Shown here piece after piece: positions 9,567 to 18,170 of a stretch of DNA of 64,000 bases (its first letter is position 1; every line of letters starts with the position of its first letter). The notes beneath the pieces were generated by a model, which searched no databases, was not told the DNA's origin, and saw only the letters and a list, made by a program, of their open reading frames with translations. The position numbers and the translations under genes are program-made. The DNA comes from Micromonospora polyrhachis (GTDB taxonomy: Bacteria > Actinomycetota > Actinomycetes > Mycobacteriales > Micromonosporaceae), in the NCBI RefSeq assembly GCF_014203835.1, contig NZ_JACHJW010000001.1:1674001-1738000 (forward strand), given 5' to 3'.

Positions 9567-10046
9567 ATGGTGACCGTCTATTACCGCGACGACTCGGTGC
9601 AGATAACCTCCGACACGGTCTGCGCAGGTGGTCACACCATTCCGGTCGCCGAGTTGACCTACGTCTGGCACGCCCGCCGCCGAGGCTCGGTACGCGAGGG
9701 CGGCCGACTGGTGGGCCGGGGCGTACTCATCTTCCTGCTGTCGATCCCGCCGCTGCTGGCGGTAATCTGCGTGCTTTCCCTGGCGTACACCGCCCACGAC
9801 CGGGGCGACTGGCTGGTGCCGGGGGTCATCCTGGCGCTCTGCGTGGTCGGGGCGCTGGCGTTGGCCCCGTTCTTGGAGGTGCCACTGGGCTGGCTGGACC
9901 GCTCCTACGACAAGGGCGCGCGGATCCACGAGCTGTGGGTGCAGCGCCGGGGGCAGGAGATCCTGCTGCTGAGTACGTCGGACGCGCTGCGGTTCGGCCA
10001 GATCTACCGGGCCGTGCAGCGGGTGGTCGAGCGGCACGACACCTGA
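9567..10046 (+). CDS. DUF6232 family membrane protein (copy 2)
   Basis: A 159-residue paralogue of the protein at 5266-5742. It has the same order: MVTVYYRDDSVQITSD start, two membrane helices in the middle, and the endings LDRSYDKGARIHELWVQRRG and DALRFGQIYRAVQRVVE. The two copies flank the PrsW pair and the DUF1152 gene. No Shine-Dalgarno sequence precedes the ATG. A TTGACA lies 17 bases upstream, but I see no matching -10 hexamer. Function is unknown. Confidence 0.8.
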   Translation: MVTVYYRDDSVQITSDTVCAGGHTIPVAELTYVWHARRRGSVREGGRLVGRGVLIFLLSIPPLLAVICVLSLAYTAHDRGDWLVPGVILALCVVGALALAPFLEVPLGWLDRSYDKGARIHELWVQRRGQEILLLSTSDALRFGQIYRAVQRVVERHDT

Positions 10047-10100
10047 GGCGTCGACTTGATTTCGAGTCAGTTGGCGAATCGGATCAGTTGGTGGATCGGG

Positions 10101-10589
10101 TCAGCGGGTGGACTCGTCGCCGGCGACCAGGATGACCGGCTCGTTGCGTACCGGAAAACTGACCGAGTTGGCGATGAAGCAGATCTCGTGCGCGGCCTCG
10201 TGTAGCGCGGTGGCCTTCTCCACCTGATCCACCGACGCGACGGTGACCTTGGGACGCAGCACGACCTCGGTGAAGCTTCCGCCCCCGTCGCCGGTCTCGG
10301 TCATCGTGCCGATCGGGCTGTCGACGTACGCGGTCACCACGACGCCGCTGCGCGCGCAAAGACTGAGGTACGACAGCAGGTGGCACTGGGACAGCGAGGC
10401 GACGAGCAACTGCTCCGGGTTCCACCGGGTCGGATCACCCCGGAACGCCGGGTCGGCGGTGCCCGGGATCGCGGGCAGTCCCGGGGCGCTGACCTCGTGC
10501 TCCCGGCCGTAGGCCCGATAGTTGATCGTGCCGGTGTCCCCGGCCCCGGTCCAGTCCACGGTCAACTCGTAGCTGTGGCTCCTCGACAT
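10101..10589 (-). CDS. OsmC family protein
   Basis: A 162-residue protein. It carries the OsmC/Ohr layout: N-terminal beta strands, then the helix WNPEQLLVASLSQCHLLSYLSLCARSGVVV with the reactive cysteine in SQC, and the second half VEKATALHEAAHEICFIANSVSFPV with a cysteine in the CFIANSV segment. OsmC proteins reduce organic hydroperoxides with this cysteine pair, and this one looks catalytically intact. The start is the ATG preceded by AAGGAG. It is followed downstream, in the opposite orientation, by the end of the DUF6232 gene. Confidence 0.88.
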   Translation of the reverse strand: MSRSHSYELTVDWTGAGDTGTINYRAYGREHEVSAPGLPAIPGTADPAFRGDPTRWNPEQLLVASLSQCHLLSYLSLCARSGVVVTAYVDSPIGTMTETGDGGGSFTEVVLRPKVTVASVDQVEKATALHEAAHEICFIANSVSFPVRNEPVILVAGDESTR

Positions 10590-10618
10590 CAGCTCTCCTT
10601 CCTCTGAGTTACGAGCGC

Positions 10619-10807
10619 TCAGTTGTTCTTGGTCTGCGTGACGAACGCGCGCCAGGCCGCACGCGCGAAGACGAGCGCCGGGCCGGAGGGGTCCTTGCTG
10701 TCCCGTACGCCCACCACATCGGGCAGGTTGTCGGCGACCTCCACACAGTTGCCAGAGTTGCCACTGCTCCGGGTGCTCTTGCGCCACTTCGCGCCGGTCA
10801 GCTCCAT
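10619..10807 (-). CDS. DUF397 protein, partner of the HTH regulator
   Basis: A 62-residue protein starting MELTGAKWRKSTRSSGNSGNCVEVAD, with the DUF397 signature W-x-K-S-x-x-S-x-x-x-G-x-C-V-E-V and the ending GPALVFARAAWRAFV. In actinomycetes DUF397 genes almost always follow a DUF5753 helix-turn-helix gene, as here, with a 10-base overlap. The pair is thought to act in development or antibiotic control (compare BldB/WhiJ-type loci). The short protein may modulate its DNA-binding partner. Confidence 0.9.
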   Translation of the reverse strand: MELTGAKWRKSTRSSGNSGNCVEVADNLPDVVGVRDSKDPSGPALVFARAAWRAFVTQTKNN

Positions 10808-11598
10808 GCCCGCACCGCCTCCCTGATCATCTCGATCGTCTGCCCATGCGACAGCGCCTCCGCCCGAACAGCCTCCCACGTATTGCGCAACGTCAACAGG
10901 TCGGCGGGATTCTGCACGAGGTGCCCCTTCAGTTGGTTGTCCAGATAGGCCACGTCGTCCCCCTCGGCGGGGGTGGCGATGGCGAAGGCACCGTTGAGCC
11001 CGGGATACGCCCCGACGCTGGCCGGCACGACGTGCAGATGAACGTGGTGTCGGTTGCCGACCTCGACCAGGTGCAGTAGCTGATCCCGCATAACCTCCGG
11101 CCCGCCGACCGGTCGGCGCAGCACATACTCGTCGAAGACGGCGACAAGCATCGGCGGCTTCTCCGGGGAGAGCACCGCCTGCCGTTCCATCCGGGCGATG
11201 ACCTGGGCTTCCATCTCCTCACCGGTAAGCGGGCTCGCCCCGACATGCAGGGCTCGCGCGTACGCCTCGGTCTGCAACAGGCCGGGTACGACCAGCGGCT
11301 CGTACGACCGCAGCGCCACCGCCTCACGCTCGATCGCCACCCATTCGCGGAACCACGGCAGCAGCGTGTCGCTGAGCAGCACGTGGTGGATGCGGCCCAG
11401 CAGCCCTTCGGTCTTGAGCACCCGGTCACAACGCTCGGTGAAGTCGAGCTTCGGTATCCGCCGGCTCTGCTCGACCATGGCCACCAGCGAGCCGGAATAG
11501 CTGATCTCCTCGCCGAGGGCGATCTGGGTCAGACCACGGGCCGTACGCGCCCGGCGAAGCTCACCGGCGAGCAGGTCCAGTAGGGGGCGGTTCGACAT
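10798..11598 (-). CDS. XRE-type helix-turn-helix regulator with DUF5753 domain
   Basis: A 266-residue protein. Residues 8-62 form an XRE-type helix-turn-helix (LRRARTARGLTQIALGEEISYSGSLVAMVEQSRRIP). Residues about 75-255 are a DUF5753 domain with the usual core SYEPLVVPGLLQTEAYARAL and the ending TWEAVRAEALSHGQTIEMIREA. It resembles WhiJ-like developmental regulators. An AGGAG lies seven bases before the ATG. It overlaps the DUF397 gene downstream and is divergent from the small gene at 11914. The 315-base divergent region between them probably holds both promoters. Confidence 0.9.
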   Translation of the reverse strand: MSNRPLLDLLAGELRRARTARGLTQIALGEEISYSGSLVAMVEQSRRIPKLDFTERCDRVLKTEGLLGRIHHVLLSDTLLPWFREWVAIEREAVALRSYEPLVVPGLLQTEAYARALHVGASPLTGEEMEAQVIARMERQAVLSPEKPPMLVAVFDEYVLRRPVGGPEVMRDQLLHLVEVGNRHHVHLHVVPASVGAYPGLNGAFAIATPAEGDDVAYLDNQLKGHLVQNPADLLTLRNTWEAVRAEALSHGQTIEMIREAVRAWS

Positions 11599-11913
11599 CT
11601 ACACACTCCTACACACGAGCACTGGGTGGGCGTACGTCTTGCCTGGTAGGCGCGTCGCCCCTGCCATAAGTAGTCACCCAATCACAAAAATGAGGGGCAG
11701 CGGAACCGCTCGGACCCGCCAGAACGCCGACAGAACTTCCCCTTCGCTCGGCGTTCGCCAAAGGACGGGCGGAACCGCGGGGCCGCCCTGGCCGCCGCCT
11801 TCCGGCACGTTCTCCCCGGCAGGGCTCCCCGCGTCAGGGCGGCCCCTTCCAGAGCGTTATGCACAGCCACCCTGACCGATGACCGATGTGCCACGACCGA
11901 CGAAAGGCAGACC
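11599..11913. other. Divergent intergenic region with two inverted repeats
   Basis: No gene is evident. A 9-bp inverted repeat (GAACGCCGA at 11722-11730, TCGGCGTTC at 11748-11756) is followed by a perfect 12-bp one (11779-11790 with 11835-11846, loop 44 bases). The A-rich stretch around 11680-11695 (ATCACAAAAATGAGG) is the least GC-rich part and is the likeliest promoter area for the regulator. Confidence 0.5.
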
Positions 11914-12186
11914 ATGACTCCGCACCTGCGCCCCGATCCGCATCGGACGGTACGGCCGCTGTGGATCTGTGGCTTCGACGCCCAACCCTGGCCGTGTGCG
12001 CAGACGCGACTCAGCCTGCGTCGACAGTTCCAGGACAACCCGGTGCCGCTGTACGTCCACCTCAGCGGCCTGCTGCACGAGGCGATGACCGACCTCTACA
12101 CGCTCAACCCGGACACCGCCCCCGAGCCGTACGCGCTCTTCGCCCGGTTTCTCGGCTGGACCCCGTCCCGCCACCACCAGACCTGA
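11914..12186 (+). CDS. Small conserved actinomycete protein, often mislabelled flavin reductase
   Basis: A 90-residue protein: MTPHLRPDPHRTVRPLWICG, then QPWPCAQTRLSLRRQF, VPLYVHLSGLLHEAMTDLYTLNP and ALFARFLGWT. I recognise this as a short family widespread in Micromonosporaceae and Streptomyces next to HTH/DUF397 loci. It has conserved cysteines in WICG and PWPCA, which could bind a metal or form a disulfide. No flavin-reductase features are visible, despite that label being common. AAGG stands about nine bases before the ATG. The gene is followed by a strong hairpin terminator. Confidence 0.7.
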   Translation: MTPHLRPDPHRTVRPLWICGFDAQPWPCAQTRLSLRRQFQDNPVPLYVHLSGLLHEAMTDLYTLNPDTAPEPYALFARFLGWTPSRHHQT

Positions 12187-12201
12187 CCCGCATCACCCCA
12201 C

Positions 12202-12251
12202 AACCCGGCCCCGGTACGACTGACGGCAAGCAGTCGTACCAGGGCCGGGTT
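12202..12251. terminator. Hairpin with GTACGACTG/CAGTCGTAC core
   Basis: AACCCGGCCC-c-GGTACGACTG pairs with CAGTCGTACC-a-GGGCCGGGTT around an 8-base loop. It gives a 21-bp stem with one mismatch, directly after the small gene. There is no T run, as is usual in high-GC actinomycetes. The core recurs at 14477-14518. Confidence 0.8.
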
Positions 12252-12338
12252 GGCAGCGATTAAGGATCTTGACGGTCAACATGAAGATCAATAGGATCCG
12301 CTATCCACAGTAGTCGACTCGCTACGCGGAGGATCGTC

Positions 12339-14206
12339 ATGCCTATCTCACCTGCCGTACGTTGGGGGCCAACCGCTTCCCGGCGGTGTACGGCCATCGC
12401 AGCGATCATGAGCAGTGCACTGCTCACGATCCCCTTCGCAGGGCTACCGGCTTCTGCTGCCACCGCGCAGAACGCAGCGCCGGACGTGCCGGCCCAACTG
12501 ACCACCTATCCCGCCACCGCCTGCGGCAGTTCCACACATCCCATCCTGTGGTCGGCGAGCATGGCTGACGCCTCGTTCACCGCGCGCCTCTCCGACCCCG
12601 ACGGCAACAACCTCGCCGCCCACCTGGAGATCCGGCGGGCGTCCGACGGCACCGTGGTCTATGGTCCAGCCGTCTCCGCTTTTGTCCCATCGGGGTCGCC
12701 GGTCACCTGGCCGGCCGTGCCGAGCGGAGTCCTAACAGCCGATGGGACCGTCTACTCCTACCGAGCCCGTGCCCAGGACAGTAAAGGCGCGTACGGGCCG
12801 TACACCGAGGACTGCTACTTCTCCGTCGACGACATTCGGCCGGGTGCCCCCGGCATCACGTCGACCGACTATCCGGAAGGTGGCACCGGTGTCGACGCCG
12901 GCACCGTCGGCCTGGTGACCATCACGCCGGCCACCGGAGACATCGACATCGCCGGCTACCACTACGGCTTCGACGACACCGTCTTACTCTGGGCCCCGGC
13001 AGACACCACCGGTACTGCCACCATCCCGATCACTCTCTGGGAGATCCCGATTTCCCCGGATGGGGAGCTTCGGCGAACTTCTGGGTCGCGGCGGTCGACC
13101 GGGCCGGCAACCGGCAACTCGGCGGGGCAACCGGACCGCGCACCCTCAACGCCAACGACACCGGCGCAACCGTGGCCGACCGGCGGGGGGATATCAACGG
13201 CGATGGTCGGGCGGATGTCGTCGTTCCGTTGGACATGGGCCAGGGTCGGACGGCAGCCTGGACGTACATTTCCTCCGGAACCGGCTTCCACCCACCCACG
13301 GTCGGCTGGGACAGCGGTGTCAACGGTGGGCACACCCTCGACCGGATCAAGACGGTGAACGGTGACTTCGACAACGACGGGCGTACCGACACCGCTCTGT
13401 TCCGACAGGACCCCGACGGTCAGGTCCGGCTGTTCAACCTGCGGTCCGACACCAACCAGTACCGTGCGAACCAGCGCACGGCCGACGCCGGCACCTGGGC
13501 ACTGAGCAACGCGCGGGTCGTGGCCGGCGACTTCACCGGTGACGGCATCGACGACGTCGCCGCGATCGTCGACGACCAGGCGGGCGGCTGGACAGCCCAC
13601 GTCTATCCGTCCACCGGCCGCTTCTTCAGCACTCCGGCCGCCCCCTGGCATGTCCAGGGCAGCGGCACCTACACCTGGGCCAGCTCACACCTGCTCGCGG
13701 GTGATTTCACCGGTGACGGCAAGGCCGACCTCGCTGTCGTACAGGAGGGCACGGGCGGTCAGAGCAGCATTCGCGTACATGCCTCCACCGGCAGTGGCTT
13801 CACAGCCGGCAGCCAGTGGTGGGACAGCGGCACCGACGCCGACCCCGCCGGCTTCGCGGGCAACTCCGCCAGGTACGTCGTGGGCAACGTGACCGGCAGC
13901 GGCGCGGACGACGTCGTCGCCCTCTACCACGACGGTACGAAGTCCTCGGTCAAGGTCCTCACCACAGTCGGCAGCACCTTCGCCAGCCCGGTGACCTGGT
14001 GGGACAGTGACACCGGCAGCGCGACTGGCTGGAACTGGGCTGACACCACGCAATTGACGCTCGGCGACTTCGACAACGACGCGGATCTCGACCTCGCCGC
14101 GATTGTCGGCACGGGGCAGCCCGGCCAGGCCGAGCTGTGGCGGTTCCCCAACGCCGGCACCAGCTTCGGCCAGGTCATCAAGCAGGGCACCATCGGTACA
14201 CCCTGA
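12339..14206 (+). pseudogene. Secreted FG-GAP/VCBS repeat protein, one frameshift
   Basis: The first part (ATG at 12339, GGAGG upstream) encodes a signal peptide ending near GLPASAATA and fibronectin-like sequence up to TIPITLW at about 13040. From there the coding frame moves by one base: the next residues DPDFPGWGASANFWVAAVD are read in the frame that runs on to 14206. That second part holds six calcium-binding-like repeats (GDINGDGRADVV, GDFDNDGRTDTA, GDFTGDGIDDVA, GDFTGDGKADLA, GNVTGSGADDVV, GDFDNDADLDLA) of an integrin-type propeller. As written, the first frame would end at 13358 with unrelated residues. One missing base between about 13040 and 13060 explains it, either a true mutation or a sequencing error. 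Intact length would be about 622 residues. The protein is probably surface-exposed; its ligand is unknown. Confidence 0.75.
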
Positions 14207-14283
14207 CCTGCTGATAGATCTGATGCTCAGGGCACCGTCGGCATTGGTTGGGCTGGCGATGCCCTGGTGGATATCGTCAGGTC

Positions 14284-14469
14284 GTGACCGATGAGAAGGC
14301 TGAACAACGGCTGCGCTACCGCCTGCTGACCGGCCCGGACGACGCGACCTTCTGTCAGCGGGTGAGCCAGGCCCTCGCCGATGGATACCAGTTGTACGGA
14401 TACCCCGCACTGACCTTCGACGGGGTACGGGTGGTAGCGGCCCAAGCGGTGATCCTGCCCGGGCAATGA
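14284..14469 (+). CDS. DUF1737 domain protein
   Basis: A 61-residue protein with the DUF1737 core YRLLTGPDDATFCQRVSQAL, GYQLYGYPALTFDGVRV and the ending VVAAQAVILPGQ. The family is small, single-domain and of unknown function. The start GTG at 14284 gives the family length; longer versions would run into the preceding spacer. A terminator-type hairpin begins seven bases after the stop. Confidence 0.85.
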   Translation: MTDEKAEQRLRYRLLTGPDDATFCQRVSQALADGYQLYGYPALTFDGVRVVAAQAVILPGQ

Positions 14470-14476
14470 CCGGTGT

Positions 14477-14518
14477 CGGCCCCGGTACGACTGACAGTGA
14501 GCAGTCGTACCGGGGCCG
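14477..14518. terminator. Bidirectional hairpin with GTACGACTG/CAGTCGTAC core
   Basis: A perfect 17-bp stem (14477-14493 with 14502-14518) with an 8-base loop, between the convergent DUF1737 and lipoprotein genes. The inner ten base pairs are identical to those of the hairpin at 12202-12251. Confidence 0.85.
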
Positions 14519-14546
14519 GACGGGTGCTGGTGATAACTCCTGATGC

Positions 14547-15026
14547 TCAGGCGCAGGCGGTCTTGACCTTCTGCGCCACCTCGGCGAGCTTCTTGGTCAC
14601 CTGGTTCGACGGCGTCTTGTCGTCCGGGCTGTTGAGCGCGGTGATGGCCGCCGCCGCCTCGGTGAACGTGGCCTTCACCGCCGGATCGGCCTCCTGGCCG
14701 GCCAGGGTGGTCAGCTTGTCCGACCAGGCCTTGAGCTTCGCCCGGAACGCCTTCTCCAGCTCGGTCGCCTTCGCCTCGTCGCCGCTCATCGCAGCGTCGA
14801 GCATCGCCTTGAACTCGGCCTCCATCGAGGCGGCGACGGTCTCGCCCGCGCTGACCGCCTCCTTGCAGGCAGCCGTGGTCGCGGCCTTCGGGTCGGGGGT
14901 GGACGCAGCCGCTGCGGTCGTCGGAGCCGCCGCCGGGGGAGCCGACTTTTCCTCATCGGTGCCGCAGCCGGTGATGCCCAGGGTCAGTGCCGCAGCAATG
15001 GCGGTAGCCGCCACAAGACGTCGCAC
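14547..15026 (-). CDS. Putative lipoprotein, Ala/Lys-rich helical domain
   Basis: A 159-residue protein with a signal peptide MRRLVAATAIAAALTLGITG followed by the lipobox ITGC and a Ser/Pro/Ala-rich linker (residues about 30-50). An amphipathic helical domain follows (KATELEKAFRAKLKAWSDKL, VKATFTEAAAAITAL) and the protein ends KVKTACA. Lipid attachment at the lipobox cysteine should anchor it on the outer face of the membrane. The helical part has two cysteines (AACKEAV and the last but one residue) that may pair. The GTG start was chosen because it begins the signal peptide and has a GGAG upstream. I do not recognise the domain. Confidence 0.75.
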   Translation of the reverse strand: MRRLVAATAIAAALTLGITGCGTDEEKSAPPAAAPTTAAAASTPDPKAATTAACKEAVSAGETVAASMEAEFKAMLDAAMSGDEAKATELEKAFRAKLKAWSDKLTTLAGQEADPAVKATFTEAAAAITALNSPDDKTPSNQVTKKLAEVAQKVKTACA

Positions 15027-15450
15027 GAGAAACTCCAGTTCGTCGGGGGTTACGCTGCGGAGGGCAGCGCCACACGACGCGGCTCTCCGTAGCGGGACAT
15101 GATCGTAGAGCAACGCATACCGATGCGAAACTTGGTTACCCCGCTCCGTGACGGTCGACACAGGACAGACAGCGCTGCCTCGCCTGGCTGCCCCGCCCCG
15201 CACGGAACCACGGCCCGCTCACGCCTTGACCCGAGTGCCCGACATCGGGAATGCGCGCCAAAAAATGACGGCAGCGAGCAGCGGATCCGGCCGAGAACAG
15301 TAGTAGGACAGCACCTTCAATCGACCTTCACGTCGGTCAACCAACTTCCCCGCCGAGGTCCACCGAATCCCGCGACCGGCAGGCAACCCGGTTCAGAGAT
15401 GAACACGACTTCCTCAAGAACGAGGCACACCGAACTCTTGGGGGAATCAG
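15027..15450. other. 424-base divergent intergenic region
   Basis: It separates the lipoprotein gene (minus) from the DUF2690 gene (plus). The half nearest the DUF2690 gene is less GC-rich. I see no convincing gene, RNA structure or clear promoter hexamers. A 126-codon open frame on the plus strand has no recognisable protein features and no ribosome-binding site. Confidence 0.4.
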
Positions 15451-15993
15451 TTGCACCAGACCGCGAAACGACTGGCTAGCATGACCATTGTCCTCGCGGC
15501 TGGAATCACTGCGGGGTTGGGCATCACCACAGCAACCGAGGCGGTCGCCAACACCCGTACCTCGGTCCCACCAGCGTCGATGGCCTGTAGGGCCAGCTGC
15601 GACTACCGGGACCCTAGCTCGTACCGGATCTATCACAGTGGCTGCTCGACGTGCTACCACTACTGCAACGACGACGAACGCATACTGACCACAACGGATG
15701 GCGGTGCGCTGGGAAACATCGAGTTGAGATACAGCCCGCGATGCCGTACGGCATGGGCACGGACCGGATTCTCACAGGTAAACATTCGGATCGACAGCCG
15801 CGACCGGAATGGCAACCATCGAGCGACCGCCAGCTCGATGGTCGGGGACCACGGTTTCAATTGGAGCCCGATGCTGGACGGCACCCGGTTCATGGTGCGT
15901 GCCTGCGTGAGCATCTTCGGACCAGTAACTGGTCAGACCTGCACCAAACGAATGGCCCTCCCCCGTGAGGGACTCGCGGAGCCCCACGGATGA
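15451..15993 (+). CDS. Secreted DUF2690-like protein
   Basis: A 180-residue protein with a TTG start preceded by GGGGGA. It has a signal peptide (ASMTIVLAAGITAGLGITTATEAVA) and a mature domain rich in cysteines (MACRASCDYRD, SGCSTCYHYCND). It also has the DUF2690 motif GNIELRYSPRCRTAWAR, in which the arginines and cysteine are conserved. Secreted DUF2690 proteins are common in Streptomyces and Micromonospora and have no known activity. If TTG is not used, the next start is the ATG ten codons later, which still precedes the hydrophobic core. The stop overlaps the start of the beta-propeller gene (ATGA), so the two are one operon. Confidence 0.75.
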   Translation: MHQTAKRLASMTIVLAAGITAGLGITTATEAVANTRTSVPPASMACRASCDYRDPSSYRIYHSGCSTCYHYCNDDERILTTTDGGALGNIELRYSPRCRTAWARTGFSQVNIRIDSRDRNGNHRATASSMVGDHGFNWSPMLDGTRFMVRACVSIFGPVTGQTCTKRMALPREGLAEPHG

Positions 15994-17267
15994 CGATCTC
16001 GGCGACCGATGTCGGATCCCTTGGCTACCTTCCCCGGGTGCGACAGGATGAGATCACGTTGGTGCACCCGGAACCGCCCAAGCCCAGGTACGTCCGACTG
16101 GCCGTCGATGGGCCCAGGTTCGAGCGAACCAGCTGGGCCGGCAACGGCAAGGCCCGACACGGCGGAAAGACGTATGCCTCGGAGTCCGCCGCACGGCTCG
16201 CCACCGAACGGGAGACCATCAAGCGAATGCAGGAGGGATTCGTGCTGCTGCGCGGTCCCGACGACGTCACACCCGGCGGCATCGTCATGCAGTGCGCCGT
16301 ACCGAATCGCGGTGCCTCCGACTTCTTCGACCTGCACCCGGACGGCCACACACTCGCCGTCGGCACGATGCTCCACCAGGGGTACGGGGCCGAAATCCAT
16401 CTGATCGACATCCGGACCGGGCGACGGCAACCGGTACACGCCGAACCGGTCACCAACGAACAGACCTTCATCCACGCGGTGCTCTTCGACGCCGACGGTC
16501 GAGGCATCGTCTACGCCGTGAACGGCGAGACCCGATACCTCGACCTGGACACCGGCGCGAGCACCGTCATCGCCTCCTACCGGCAGTTCACCACCGCAAG
16601 GTTCAACCCGTTCCGCCTACGACCAGCCTGGGACCAGGCCCGGAACCGGCTACTGGTCTTCCACACCGACGACGTCGTACGGGTGCTCGACGCTGCCGGG
16701 AATCACCTGCTGGAGGTGCCGACACGAGACCGGCCGGAGTGCCAGGCCGGTGCACTGTCCCGGTCCGGCCGGCTACTGGCGCTCAGCTACGAACTGCTGG
16801 AAACCGAGATCTGGGACGTCGACACCGGCGAGTTGTTGGCGACCCACCCGTTCCCGGTCCCCTTCGATCGCAGCGCCAGCGGCCTCGGCCTACGTACGGT
16901 CGGCTTCGACCCGACCGAACTGCTGGTCGTGGCGGAGGGCGGATACGCCGAGGGACCGGCCGCGATGTCCGTCGAATCGGGAGAGCTGGAATGGGCGATC
17001 CATGACCCGTACCGCACCGACCGGTGGGGCACCTGCCATTCGTGGAGCTACTCGCCGGACGGCCGGCTGCTCGCCGTCGGCGGACACGGCAGGGTCGAGC
17101 TACGGGATGCCGACACCCGGGAACTCGCCCCCGACCAACTGTCCCCGTCATCGACCGGGCACACCCGACGCGTCGTCTTCTCCACCGACGGGAAGCTCAT
17201 CGTCGCTGGTGGAGGCACCGGACGCATCTCGGTCCACCTCGCCGGTCAGCCCACCACGACGCCCTGA
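15990..17267 (+). CDS. Beta-propeller protein with WGR-like N-terminus
   Basis: A 425-residue protein without a signal peptide. Residues about 30-85 (RYVRLAVDGPRFERTSWAGN, KTYASESAARLATERETIK, QEGFVLL) follow the pattern of a WGR domain, a nucleic-acid- or PARP-associated fold, although the WGR triplet itself is not conserved. Residues 100-420 contain repeated strands of WD40 type (SDFFDLHPDGHTLAVGT, GALSRSGRLLALSYE, HSWSYSPDGRLLAVGGHG, RVVFSTDGKLIVAGGG), about seven blades. Such propellers are protein-interaction platforms. Translational coupling to a secreted DUF2690 protein is odd, because this partner should stay in the cytosol. Confidence 0.65.
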   Translation: MTISATDVGSLGYLPRVRQDEITLVHPEPPKPRYVRLAVDGPRFERTSWAGNGKARHGGKTYASESAARLATERETIKRMQEGFVLLRGPDDVTPGGIVMQCAVPNRGASDFFDLHPDGHTLAVGTMLHQGYGAEIHLIDIRTGRRQPVHAEPVTNEQTFIHAVLFDADGRGIVYAVNGETRYLDLDTGASTVIASYRQFTTARFNPFRLRPAWDQARNRLLVFHTDDVVRVLDAAGNHLLEVPTRDRPECQAGALSRSGRLLALSYELLETEIWDVDTGELLATHPFPVPFDRSASGLGLRTVGFDPTELLVVAEGGYAEGPAAMSVESGELEWAIHDPYRTDRWGTCHSWSYSPDGRLLAVGGHGRVELRDADTRELAPDQLSPSSTGHTRRVVFSTDGKLIVAGGGTGRISVHLAGQPTTTP

Positions 17268-17297
17268 TCGGCGACCTCGGATGACCGACGGCTGATC

Positions 17298-18170
17298 TCA
17301 GGGTGCTGCGGCGAGGGCGACGGTACGCTGCGCGGCGGCCACCATGGCCCGGTCGGCGAACCGGCCATCCGGCAGCACCACGGTCCCCGAGTCCCGGGTC
17401 TGCGCCTCGGCGACAGCGGCCAGCAGTTCCCGGGCCCGGTCGACCTCCTCCGCCGAGGGCCGGAACGCGTCCCGGACAACCGGAAGCTGACGCGGGTGAA
17501 TCGCCGCCCGGCCGACGAAGCCGAGCCGCCGGCCGGACCGGCAGGAGGCGGCCAGCCCGTCGAGGTCGGTGACGTTGGCGTACACGGACATGGCCGGTGG
17601 GGGCAGGCTGGCGGCACGGGCGGCGACCACCACCCGACCGCGCGCCCAGAGCAGGCCCTCCTCGCCGAGCACCCCGAGGTCGGAGCGCAGGTCCGCCTCG
17701 CCCAGGCCGAGCGAGGCCACCGTCGGGTGCGCGCTGGCGATGGCGTACGCCGCCTCCAGCCCGACCGCCGACTCGATCAGCGGATGCAGCGGGGTGCCGG
17801 GCAGTTTGCCGGCCACGGTCACCACGTCGACCGGGGACTCCACTTTGGGCAGGCGCAGTCCGGCCACACCCGGTCGACCGGCCACCGCCGCGAGGTCGGC
17901 CGGCAGGTCCGGGCCGGTCAGCTCGTTGACCCGTACCTGTAGCGGCACGGGGTGCGGTGACGAGACGAACTCGGCGACGGCGTCCCGGGCGTACGCCTTG
18001 CGCCCGGCCACCACCGCGTCCTCCAGGTCGAGGATCACCACGTCCGCCCCGGCATCGACTGCCTTGGCGAACCGGTCCGGCCGGTCACCGGGCACGTAGA
18101 GCCAGGTCAGCGGCACGAAGGCAGCCAGATCAGCGCCGGCGGAAGCCACGCTGGGCGGGACGGCGGGCAA
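17298..18170 (-). CDS. HpcH/HpaI aldolase / CitE-type CoA ester lyase
   Basis: A 290-residue TIM-barrel protein of the citrate-lyase beta-subunit-like family. Conserved parts are LYVPGDRPDRFAKAVDAGADVVILDLEDAV, the substrate loop RVNELTGPDL, LRLPKVESPVDV with the metal-binding glutamate, HPLIESAVGLEAAY and LGLGEADLRSDLGV. These enzymes cleave or form C-C bonds in CoA esters such as malyl-CoA or citramalyl-CoA. The gene follows the CoA-transferase gene without a gap, which fits a transferase-then-lyase route. The start given is a TTG right at the junction; a GTG seven codons downstream would also preserve the whole domain. Confidence 0.85.
   Translation of the reverse strand: MPAVPPSVASAGADLAAFVPLTWLYVPGDRPDRFAKAVDAGADVVILDLEDAVVAGRKAYARDAVAEFVSSPHPVPLQVRVNELTGPDLPADLAAVAGRPGVAGLRLPKVESPVDVVTVAGKLPGTPLHPLIESAVGLEAAYAIASAHPTVASLGLGEADLRSDLGVLGEEGLLWARGRVVVAARAASLPPPAMSVYANVTDLDGLAASCRSGRRLGFVGRAAIHPRQLPVVRDAFRPSAEEVDRARELLAAVAEAQTRDSGTVVLPDGRFADRAMVAAAQRTVALAAAP

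Noticed and set aside
9545-9570. TTGACA at 9545-9550 as a promoter for the DUF6232 gene
   Set aside because: At 17-base spacing the -10 position would fall on the start codon and contains no TANNNT.
15099-15479. 126-codon plus-strand frame between the lipoprotein and DUF2690 genes
   Set aside because: No ribosome-binding site, no recognisable domain and composition typical of non-coding DNA.
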